Shown in pieces: positions 23,828 through 30,685 of a stretch of 35,514 nucleotides of DNA. Location: the NCBI GenBank assembly GCA_905200905.1, contig CAJKMA010000026.1:1-35514 (forward strand). The letters are read 5' to 3'. The notes under the pieces are model-generated. The model did no database searches. It had not been told where the DNA came from and saw nothing but the letters and a program-made list of their open reading frames with translations. How positions within the stretch are numbered: the stretch's first letter is position 1; every line of letters begins with the position of its first letter. Made by a program: the position numbers and the translations under genes. Source of the stretch: an uncultured Bacillota bacterium. GTDB lineage: Bacteria; Bacillota; Clostridia; Lachnospirales; Lachnospiraceae.

Positions 23828-24382
23828 TTATTTTCCTTCGTAACAAATCACAGATGCTACATCATAATCTGCCAGACGTTCTCTTCCTTTCAGCCCTGCA
23901 AGCTCCATCAGGAATACGATTTTCACCACCTGGCCTCCCAACTCTTCCACCAACTTCGCTGTTGCTTCCACCGTTCCACCTGTTGCAATTAAATCATCCA
24001 CAATCACAACCTTTTGTCCAGGCTGGATGGAATCCTTATGCATTTCTACAGTAGCACTCCCATACTCCAGATCATAACTTTGTTCTACGGTTTCACAAGG
24101 TAATTTCCCTTTTTTACGAACCAATACCAAAGGTTTATGTAAATTATACGCAATGGGAGCTCCAAAGATAAATCCTCTGGATTCTGCACCTACAATCACA
24201 TCTGCGTCTGTTCCTTCTATCAGCGCCTGCATGGAATCCACAGCCAATCTAAGCCCATCTGCATCCTGAAGAATGCTGGTAACATCCCTGAATATAATAC
24301 CTTCTTCCGGAAAATCCGGAATACTTCTTACATAATCCTCAAGTTTCTTTTTTTCATGTTTGTTTTCTTCACAATTTCCCAT
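23828..24382 (-). CDS. apt: Adenine phosphoribosyltransferase
   Basis: A 184-residue Apt, which makes AMP from adenine and PRPP in purine salvage. It shows the opening KLEDYVRSIPDFPEEGIIFRD, the GAESRGFIFGAPIAYNL block, and the PRPP-binding loop VVIVDDLIATGGT. ATG at 24382 has GGGAG at about 6 nt; the longer in-frame ATG at 24415 lacks a ribosome binding site. A promoter lies upstream at 24438-24466. The pairing with rel (34 bp downstream) is typical of Firmicutes and ties salvage of purines to alarmone metabolism. Confidence 0.95.
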   Translation of the reverse strand: MGNCEENKHEKKKLEDYVRSIPDFPEEGIIFRDVTSILQDADGLRLAVDSMQALIEGTDADVIVGAESRGFIFGAPIAYNLHKPLVLVRKKGKLPCETVEQSYDLEYGSATVEMHKDSIQPGQKVVIVDDLIATGGTVEATAKLVEELGGQVVKIVFLMELAGLKGRERLADYDVASVICYEGK

Positions 24383-24437
24383 ATGCTCTCCCTGCCTGCT
24401 ATCGAATTTTGTCATAATTCAAATTTTTATGTGGTTT

Positions 24438-24466
24438 AGTATATCATCTTTTCCTTGCGGACGCAA
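24438..24466 (-). promoter_or_regulatory. Internal promoter before apt-rel
   Basis: Minus-strand -35 TTGCGT (24466-24461), a 17-bp spacer, -10 TATACT (24443-24438). It lies between the recJ stop and the apt start, so the downstream half of the operon can be transcribed on its own. Confidence 0.6.
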
Positions 24467-24476
24467 ACCCCTTTTT

Positions 24477-26192
24477 CTATCGAATGCTTTGTACCACCAT
24501 TTCTATGCTCTCTCTTCCCCTGAAACTATTCACAGTAGGGTAATAAATCACATCAAAAAAGGTCTTTTCCTGTGTCTTTGCCACAAACACATCTCCATCG
24601 CCAAACCAAATGCCTTCTGATGCTACTCCAAATTCATCTTTCAACTGCATTTTCACCACATTTCTATTTTTTCCAAAAACCCTGCACTGTGAAATTTGAA
24701 GATTTTTCTGTGCAAATACGGGTTTTGTATTTCCTTTTCCAAAAGGTTCTAACTGATTCAACTGCCGAATCAAAGGAATCGTCACATAAGACATGGGCAT
24801 TGGCACATCAATAACAATTTTTTCCGTCATATCCTCCTGTGTAAGGGTACAATTCTCATTTAACCTTCTACGCAGTTCTTCTATATCCTCCTCTTTCATA
24901 GAAAGCCCTGCTGCCATGGGATGTCCTCCGAATTTTGTAAACAATTCCTTGCACTTTACCATTTCCTGGAACATATGGTATGCTTCAATAGATCTGCCAG
25001 AGCCTTTTACTCCTTCCTCACCTTTAGTCAACACAAACACTGGCTTTGTATAACGCTCTCGGATTCTTCCGGCAATGATTCCTGCCAGGCTTTCATGGCA
25101 ATCCGGCAAATAAATCACCAACACTCTATCTTTGATTAATTCCGTATTTTCTACCATTTCAATGGCCTGCTCCACGCCTTTTGCAGTCATATCCTTCCGG
25201 CTATCATTTAGCGCTTTTAAATCTTGTGCCAAAATAGACGCTTCCTTCTCATCCTCGGTAAGAAGCAGGTCCAAAGCTCTTTTTGCAGTACTCAGCCGAC
25301 CACTGGCATTCATACAAGGCCCCAAAATAAATCCAATATGATAAGCTGTAATGGTTTTCTCTTCCAGATTATTGACACGAATCAATGCTTTTAGTCCTTT
25401 GTTTTCCGGATTTTGCAGTCTTAACAGTCCCTCGCGAACCATAATCCTGTTTTCATCTTGCAGCTCCATGACGTCTCCCACCGTAGCAATGGCGGCAAAA
25501 GGTATCAGCAGATTTAGCTCGCCTTTTGGAATCCCTAGGGTTTCATATAGCCCGCAAATTACTTTAAAAGCCACCATAGCCCCACAAATTCCGGAAAATG
25601 GATACGTATCTCCTTCCTGCTTTGGATTCACAATAGCATCTGCTGGAGGCAGTATCGTCCGTACTTCTCCCTGTGGCAACTCCTCATAAGGAATCTCATG
25701 ATGGTCTGTTACTAATACGGTCATACCAAGGGCTTTGGCATGAGCAATCTGAGAAATAGCGCTAATACCATTATCACAGGTTATAATAGTATCTACTTGT
25801 GCCTTGGCTGCTAAATCAATGAGTTCCTCAGAAATTCCATAACCGTCTTTCATTCTGTCCGGAATATCTACATCCACACAGGCTCCTGCTCTTAGAAGCC
25901 CTTTTAGCAAAATGTAAGTGGAACATATTCCGTCTATATCATAATCTCCAATAATCCTAATCTTTTTCTTCTGGTCTATCTTACCTTTTAAAATCTCAAG
26001 AAGTTCTCCAATCCCTTTCAAAAGTCTCCAGGAATGTAAATCTGAAAGTCTTCCATGAAGATACCTCTCAATTTCTTCATCTGTAATCTGTTCCCGATTG
26101 CGTATGAGCCTTGCAATCACTGGATCAACGCCAAATTTGCGGCTAATTTCCTGAAAATCTGCCCGTTTGGCAGATACTACCCATTTTTCCAT
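24477..26192 (-). CDS. recJ: Single-stranded-DNA exonuclease RecJ
   Basis: A 571-residue RecJ, a 5'-3' single-strand exonuclease of recombination and mismatch repair. The DHH phosphoesterase motifs are present: RIIGDYDIDGIC (about 80-91), DTIITCDNG, VLVTDHHEIP (about 160), and DHHA1 GGHPMAAGLSM near 425. The OB-type domain ends the chain. I chose ATG 26192 (MEKWVVSAKRADF) because AAAGGAG lies just upstream; another in-frame ATG at 26210 lies before that site. The gene follows secDF by about 70 bp, but an intervening terminator separates them. Confidence 0.95.
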   Translation of the reverse strand: MEKWVVSAKRADFQEISRKFGVDPVIARLIRNREQITDEEIERYLHGRLSDLHSWRLLKGIGELLEILKGKIDQKKKIRIIGDYDIDGICSTYILLKGLLRAGACVDVDIPDRMKDGYGISEELIDLAAKAQVDTIITCDNGISAISQIAHAKALGMTVLVTDHHEIPYEELPQGEVRTILPPADAIVNPKQEGDTYPFSGICGAMVAFKVICGLYETLGIPKGELNLLIPFAAIATVGDVMELQDENRIMVREGLLRLQNPENKGLKALIRVNNLEEKTITAYHIGFILGPCMNASGRLSTAKRALDLLLTEDEKEASILAQDLKALNDSRKDMTAKGVEQAIEMVENTELIKDRVLVIYLPDCHESLAGIIAGRIRERYTKPVFVLTKGEEGVKGSGRSIEAYHMFQEMVKCKELFTKFGGHPMAAGLSMKEEDIEELRRRLNENCTLTQEDMTEKIVIDVPMPMSYVTIPLIRQLNQLEPFGKGNTKPVFAQKNLQISQCRVFGKNRNVVKMQLKDEFGVASEGIWFGDGDVFVAKTQEKTFFDVIYYPTVNSFRGRESIEMVVQSIR

Positions 26193-26217
26193 GTTCTTTC
26201 TCCTTTGCATCTCATGT

Positions 26218-26254
26218 AAAAAGAGACTGCCGCACTACTTCATGCAACAGCCTC
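26218..26254 (-). terminator. Terminator between secDF and recJ
   Basis: On the minus strand a 12-bp stem with two G-U pairs (26254-26243 with 26234-26223), an 8-nt loop and TTTTT (26222-26218). It lies 6 bp past the secDF stop. Only 25 bp remain before the recJ start, without a clear promoter, so recJ is probably reached by partial readthrough. Confidence 0.85.
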
Positions 26255-26260
26255 CTTGTA

Positions 26261-28495
26261 TTAACGATTTTTTATTTTTGTTTTCATGACATACCACAGA
26301 GCACCTGTAATACATACAGAAGAATATCCACCGCAGATAATACCTACCATCAGAGGCAAAGCAAATTCACGGATAGAGGATACGCCCATGACAAATAGTA
26401 AGAATACCATGATAAAGGTAGTAAGAGAAGTATACACACTTCTAGTCAGCGTCTGGGTAATGCTGGCATTTACCAGATTTTCCAGTTCCTCTTTCTTTCT
26501 TCCACTTGCCAGGTTCTCTCGGATACGGTCAAAAATAACAATAGTTGCATTGATAGAATAACCTACAATGGTCAGCATACATGCAATAAAGGTATTTCCC
26601 ACAGAAACCCTTGCAATGGCATAAAATGCCAGAACCACCAAAACATCATGCAAAAGAGCCATTACCGCACTGCTTGCAAAACGAATGTCTTTGAACCGGA
26701 ACCAAATATACAAAAGCATGAGAACCGTTGCTACAATTACTGCTTTTACTGCATCTGCACGCATTTCACTGCTGACAGTAGAAGAGATGCTTTCAGAAGT
26801 AATATCATTCTGTGTTACTCCAAATTCTTTCTCTAAGGCCTGATTTAAAGCTTCACGTTCTTTTACATCCAAAGTCACGGTTTTAATAATCACCTGGTTG
26901 GTGCCTACTACCTTTGTAGCCTGTACGTTTTTATCTCCAGTAATTTTTTCTACCATAGGTGTTATCTTGGCATCAATTTCCTTAATTGACATATCTTCTG
27001 CAAAGGATACATTGGTCGCAGTACCACCTTTAAATTCTAAGCTGTATTTCAGAGCCTCCCCACTGGTACCCTTAAACGCAAGCATAGCCACTGGAGCGCT
27101 TAAAATCATTAAAATAGAAATCAGGAAGAATACCTTTCTTTTCTGTAAGAACCGAATTGGTGTTCTTTCTTTTCTCATACCATAGAACTTTTCATTTTTC
27201 ACACCTACGGCATAAACCGCATACATGAGGATTCTGGAAACCACCAACGCAGTAAACATAGACAGTACAATACCAAGGGCAAGTGTCTGTGCAAAACCTT
27301 TTACAGTTCCAGATCCCAGCCAGTTTAATACAAAGGCTGCAATTAATGTTGTAATATTTCCATCAAAGATTGCAGAAAATGCCTTTTTAAAGCCTGCCTG
27401 TAAAGCACTTCTTACGCTTTTGCCTGCTGCAATCTCTTCCTGAATACGAGCATAAATAATGACGTTTGCATCCACTGCCATACCAATGGACAAAATAATA
27501 CCTGCGATTCCCTGTAATGTAAGCGTTAAATCAAAAGCATTCAGCGCAATCAGATCCAGGCATACATAAATCACTAACGCGATACCAGATACCAGACCTG
27601 GAATTCTGTATACAATAATCATAAACAGAATAATTAATGCAAGTCCAATGGCTGCCGCCACCAAGCTGGTGGAAATTGCTTCTTCTCCCAACTGTGCAGC
27701 TACAACACTGGAACGCAGTTCTGTAAGCTCCAGCTTCAGACCACCAATACGGATGGTAGATGCAAGATTTTCTGCTTCCTGTGCATCCTTCATACCGCTA
27801 ATCTGTGCGCTTCCGTTATCAATCACAGCATTTACCTCTGGCACACTGACAAAGCTTCCATCATAGTAAATACCAATGGTATCTCTTCCAGCTTCATAAG
27901 CAACCTTCGTTGCTTCTGCAAACTTTTTTGTTCCCTCTTTCGTAAGTGACAGATTTACCACATGGATATTATTTTTTAAGTCATCTTGTCCCACTGCTGC
28001 TTTGGCATCTTTTACATCAGTACCACTTAACACAATACTGCCATCCGCCTCAATCTCTTCAATGGTTTTCACAAGTTCATATTCCTTGGTTTGAGCATTA
28101 TAGGTATAATTCTCATTTCCCTGTGCGTCTTTGTGCGCAATAAAATACAGGGAACCTGGCTTTCCAAGTTCTTCCAAAATCTTATTGGCATCATTTACAC
28201 CAGGAATCTCTACAATAATACGGTTCTCACCTTCCTGATATACCTGAGCTTCTGTACTGTATTGCTCTACACGTTTTTGCAGTTTGTAAATCGTATCCTG
28301 CATTTCATCTGCTTTCGGTTTTTCTTTTGATGTCTCATATGTAATGCTGACACCACCGGACAGGTCTAATCCTGTCTTAATATTTTTTGCAGCACCTGTT
28401 CCTGTGGGACCAAATCCAACTGCTGTGGTAAAAATCAAAAAAGCAGTAACCAGAACAGTCATCACCAGCACAAGTATGCCTCTGTTTTTTTTCAT
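26261..28495 (-). CDS. secDF: Fused protein translocase subunit SecDF
   Basis: A 744-residue fusion of SecD and SecF, the proton-driven accessory of the SecYEG channel that helps pull exported proteins out. The N-terminal half has one helix (8-28), the SecD signature TGLDLSGGVSITYE (41-54) and the periplasmic P1 domain, then GGLKLELTELRS and a five-helix block with GMAVDANVIIYARI. The second half starts near 450 with SLEFKGGTATNVSF and ends with helices containing the SecF signature GYSINATIVIFDRIREN. Fusion of the two is typical of many Gram-positive bacteria. ATG 28495 follows GAAGGGAAA, 46 bp after scfB. It is placed directly after the SCIFF maturase, a conserved neighbour. Confidence 0.97.
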   Translation of the reverse strand: MKKNRGILVLVMTVLVTAFLIFTTAVGFGPTGTGAAKNIKTGLDLSGGVSITYETSKEKPKADEMQDTIYKLQKRVEQYSTEAQVYQEGENRIIVEIPGVNDANKILEELGKPGSLYFIAHKDAQGNENYTYNAQTKEYELVKTIEEIEADGSIVLSGTDVKDAKAAVGQDDLKNNIHVVNLSLTKEGTKKFAEATKVAYEAGRDTIGIYYDGSFVSVPEVNAVIDNGSAQISGMKDAQEAENLASTIRIGGLKLELTELRSSVVAAQLGEEAISTSLVAAAIGLALIILFMIIVYRIPGLVSGIALVIYVCLDLIALNAFDLTLTLQGIAGIILSIGMAVDANVIIYARIQEEIAAGKSVRSALQAGFKKAFSAIFDGNITTLIAAFVLNWLGSGTVKGFAQTLALGIVLSMFTALVVSRILMYAVYAVGVKNEKFYGMRKERTPIRFLQKRKVFFLISILMILSAPVAMLAFKGTSGEALKYSLEFKGGTATNVSFAEDMSIKEIDAKITPMVEKITGDKNVQATKVVGTNQVIIKTVTLDVKEREALNQALEKEFGVTQNDITSESISSTVSSEMRADAVKAVIVATVLMLLYIWFRFKDIRFASSAVMALLHDVLVVLAFYAIARVSVGNTFIACMLTIVGYSINATIVIFDRIRENLASGRKKEELENLVNASITQTLTRSVYTSLTTFIMVFLLFVMGVSSIREFALPLMVGIICGGYSSVCITGALWYVMKTKIKNR

Positions 28496-28541
28496 GGTCT
28501 TTCCCTTCTTTACATTCTTATTTCATGACAATCGCCATAGG

Positions 28542-29903
28542 TTATTCCTCTGCTGCCTCAGCCGCTTTTAACATAATCGCACACTCCACACGCTTGCGCT
28601 GCAGTTCACAGCCCAGATCATAGGCATCATTAATGGAACCATGGAAATTATAGGAGTTTGCCGCACAGCCGCCGCTGCAATAGAATTTAGCAAAACAATC
28701 CTGACATTTCTCCTTTGCATAGACATTACAATTTTTAAATTCTTTGCAAAGGTCCTGACGTTTTACACCATCCCATACATTTCCCATAAGGAATTTCTCT
28801 TCCCCAACAAACTGATGACATGGATATAAATCTCCCCATGGAGTAACAGCCAAATATTCTGTTCCTGAACCACAACCAGACAGGCGTTTATAAACACAAG
28901 GACCACCTGTTAAATCAATCATAAAATGGAAGAAATTAAAGGCTTTGCCTTCTTTTCTTCTACGAATCATTTCTTTTGCCAGCTTATCATATTCTTCACA
29001 GATTTTCGGAACATCTTCCCACTGCAGAGCATATTCTTCTTTTTCATCTGCCACTACAGGCTCTACGGAAATCTGGTCAAATCCCAGGTCTGCTAAATGC
29101 AGCACATCCTCTGAAAAGTCAAGGTTATGACGGGTAAAAGTACCTCTGGCATAATAACTCTTTTCTCCTCTGCTCTTGGCAAATTTCTGGAATTTTGGCA
29201 CAACCAAGTCATAGCTTCCAGCACCCTTTCGAAAAGGACGCATAAAATCATGTACTTCTTTTCTTCCGTCAATACTAAGCACCACATTTGCCATTTCTTT
29301 ATTGGCAAATTCCATAATTTCGTCATTTAATAAAACGCCGTTGGTAGTCAGTGTAAAACGGAATTTTTTATTATATTTTTCTTCCTGTGACCTTCCATAT
29401 TCTACTAACTGTTTCACTACATCCCAGTTCATGAGAGGTTCTCCGCCAAAGAAGTCTACTTCCAGATTTCTCCGATTTCCAGAATTGGCAATAAGGAAAT
29501 CCAATGCCTGTTTTCCCACTTCGTAGGACATCATGGCTCTTCTTCCATGATATTCCCCTTCCTCTGCAAAACAGTAACGGCATGCCAAATTACAGTCATG
29601 AGCAATGTGCAGGCACAGAGCCTTCACCACTGTTTCTCTCTCTTTGAAATGTTCAATGGCATCCCGATAAATATCTTCTGTAAAAAGCATTTCTGCATCT
29701 TTAAGCTCTTGAATCTCCTCAAGAGCTGTAGAAATCTCTTCTTCCTGGTACTGCCCTTTGAGATGTTCCTTGATAAAAGCCGCATCTTTGCCTTCATCCA
29801 AAAGTCCTATGATGTCATAGACCAGTTCATCTACAACATGTACGGAACCGCTATTTACATCCAGTACAATGTTATATCCATTGTTTTTATAACGATGAAT
29901 CAC
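28542..29903 (-). CDS. scfB: SCIFF peptide maturase, radical SAM/SPASM
   Basis: A 453-residue radical SAM enzyme that installs a thioether (ranthipeptide) cross-link in the SCIFF peptide. The N-terminal RRE-like peptide-binding module covers about 1-85; the SAM cluster motif CNLACRYC is at 104-111; FFGGEPLMNW follows; the C-terminal SPASM/twitch region contains many cysteines (GPCVYKRLSGCGSG, YPCH, KNCNVYAKEKCQDC, YCSGGCAANSY) for two auxiliary clusters. I chose the GTG start at 29903 (IHRYKNNGYNIVLD) because GGGG lies at the correct distance and known homologs begin there; the longer frame to 29987 reads through an upstream hairpin. It comes 125 nt after scfA. Confidence 0.95.
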   Translation of the reverse strand: MIHRYKNNGYNIVLDVNSGSVHVVDELVYDIIGLLDEGKDAAFIKEHLKGQYQEEEISTALEEIQELKDAEMLFTEDIYRDAIEHFKERETVVKALCLHIAHDCNLACRYCFAEEGEYHGRRAMMSYEVGKQALDFLIANSGNRRNLEVDFFGGEPLMNWDVVKQLVEYGRSQEEKYNKKFRFTLTTNGVLLNDEIMEFANKEMANVVLSIDGRKEVHDFMRPFRKGAGSYDLVVPKFQKFAKSRGEKSYYARGTFTRHNLDFSEDVLHLADLGFDQISVEPVVADEKEEYALQWEDVPKICEEYDKLAKEMIRRRKEGKAFNFFHFMIDLTGGPCVYKRLSGCGSGTEYLAVTPWGDLYPCHQFVGEEKFLMGNVWDGVKRQDLCKEFKNCNVYAKEKCQDCFAKFYCSGGCAANSYNFHGSINDAYDLGCELQRKRVECAIMLKAAEAAEE

Positions 29904-29946
29904 CGTGTTACCCCTTTCTTTTGCATATTTTTTATCGCAACAAATA

Positions 29947-29970
29947 AGCAGCGGCTTTGATGCCGCTGCT
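29947..29970 (-). terminator. Hairpin between scfA and scfB
   Basis: A perfect 9-bp GC-rich stem (AGCAGCGGC / GCCGCTGCT, 29970-29962 with 29955-29947) with a 6-nt loop, followed by TATTTGTT. The weak U-tract suggests an attenuator or 3'-end stabiliser that would give more precursor than maturase mRNA. Confidence 0.5.
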
Positions 29971-30028
29971 CCCATTCGTTCCTGCACGCGAAAGCTGTCC
30001 GTGGCAGATTTGAACGCCTTACGACAGA

Positions 30029-30169
30029 TTATTTATTTTCGCAGCTCTGGTTTCCTACAGTACAGGAAGTTTTACAAGCTGACTGGCAAGATGTCTGACA
30101 TTCGCCACATCCACCCTTTTTCACTGTGTTCTGTAAGCTCTTTGTATTTAATGTTTTGATATGTTCCAT
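30029..30169 (-). CDS. scfA: SCIFF peptide precursor (six cysteines in forty-five)
   Basis: A 46-residue peptide beginning MEHIKTLNTKSLQNTVKKGG, with six cysteines at 21, 24, 28, 32, 36 and 43 in the pattern CGEC-3-C-3-C-3-C-6-C. This is SCIFF, the most conserved ribosomally made peptide of Clostridia. The thioether mapped in a characterised homolog joins Cys32 to Thr37, and both residues are at those positions here. AAGGAGG precedes ATG 30169. There is no obvious protease gene; the neighbours are maturase, SecDF and a TIGR04086-like membrane protein. Its physiological role is still debated (quorum-type signalling and metabolic regulation have been proposed). Confidence 0.97.
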   Translation of the reverse strand: MEHIKTLNTKSLQNTVKKGGCGECQTSCQSACKTSCTVGNQSCENK

Positions 30170-30206
30170 TACATAATCCTCCTTACGTATTTAATGTTCA
30201 GATATG
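30144..30206 (-). repeat. 20-bp near-identical direct repeat in scfA leader and coding start
   Basis: Positions 30144-30163 and 30187-30206 agree at 18 of 20 bases, 43 bp apart. The downstream copy is codons 3-9 of scfA; the upstream copy lies in the leader, just before the Shine-Dalgarno, and in the same register would read HI-stop-TLNT. It looks like a small tandem duplication of the gene start. Confidence 0.7.
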
Positions 30207-30219
30207 ATATCTAAGCGGT

Positions 30220-30248
30220 ATTATAGCATAGCTGCCTCTGCCAGGCAA
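30220..30248 (-). promoter_or_regulatory. scfA promoter
   Basis: Minus-strand -35 TTGCCT (30248-30243), a 17-bp spacer, and a perfect -10 TATAAT (30225-30220). The start is near 30213, giving a leader of about 43 nt. A 13-bp palindrome (AGATAT-G-ATATCT, 30200-30212) sits at the 5' end of the transcript and may be an operator or a small hairpin. Confidence 0.75.
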
Positions 30249-30259
30249 GTATTTCTTTT

Positions 30260-30634
30260 TCATGACAGCATTCCTCCTAAAGTTCCTCCTATTAGACACA
30301 GGAAAAACAAAAGTATTAGTTCTTTCATATCTCCTCTTGCATGATGTTCTGTCAAAAAAGTGACCGCTGAAAGCAAAAAGGCGTAGCTGCCTCCAAGTCC
30401 CATTCCCCAGAGAAATCTTCTAGACTCTGCTTTTTTGCCCATATAAAATCCGCCAGCTAGACAAGACACTATGTAAATCAGCAGAATTCCCAGATTTACC
30501 TGGCTCTCTCCCAGTCTCATCTTATACAATAAAAAAGCAAGTACTAGGAGTGAAATGCCTGTTACAGCATAAGACAGCAGCAGCGCTTTCATCATTTGCA
30601 AAGGTTTCGCATTTTTTGAAATTGTCTGTTCCAT
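30260..30634 (-). CDS. TIGR04086-like small membrane protein
   Basis: A 124-residue protein with four hydrophobic segments (about 17-37, 46-65, 73-94, 104-122), matching the TIGR04086 family of clostridial membrane proteins that is regularly found next to scfA. Glycine-rich parts such as GILLIYIVSCLAGGFYMGKKAE are typical. Function is unknown. ATG 30634 is preceded by GGGAGGG; a longer in-frame start at 30682 lies inside a terminator hairpin and has no proper ribosome binding site. That same Shine-Dalgarno is the 3' arm of the terminator for the upstream surface-protein gene, so translation from a readthrough mRNA would be hindered. Its own promoter is not obvious. Confidence 0.75.
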   Translation of the reverse strand: MEQTISKNAKPLQMMKALLLSYAVTGISLLVLAFLLYKMRLGESQVNLGILLIYIVSCLAGGFYMGKKAESRRFLWGMGLGGSYAFLLSAVTFLTEHHARGDMKELILLFFLCLIGGTLGGMLS

Positions 30635-30636
30635 AT

Positions 30637-30672
30637 AAAAACCCTCCCATATGTATCTATATGGAAGGGTTT
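30637..30672 (-). terminator. Surface-protein terminator overlapping the next gene's ribosome binding site
   Basis: Minus strand: a 14-bp stem (30672-30659 with 30652-30639, one T-G pair) with a 6-nt loop, followed by TTTTT (30641-30637, sharing the last stem bases). It starts 13 bp past the stop at 30686. The 3' arm contains GGGAGGG, the ribosome binding site for the ATG at 30634. Confidence 0.85.
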
Positions 30673-30685
30673 CTATATTCATGCC

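Noticed and set aside
24459..24470. TTGCGTCCGCAA palindrome after recJ
   Set aside because: Loop too small for a hairpin and no U-run; the bases are part of the -35 box of the apt promoter.
29904..30028. Small RNA or tRNA gene between scfA and scfB
   Set aside because: Only one hairpin is present; no cloverleaf arms, T-loop sequence or CCA end.
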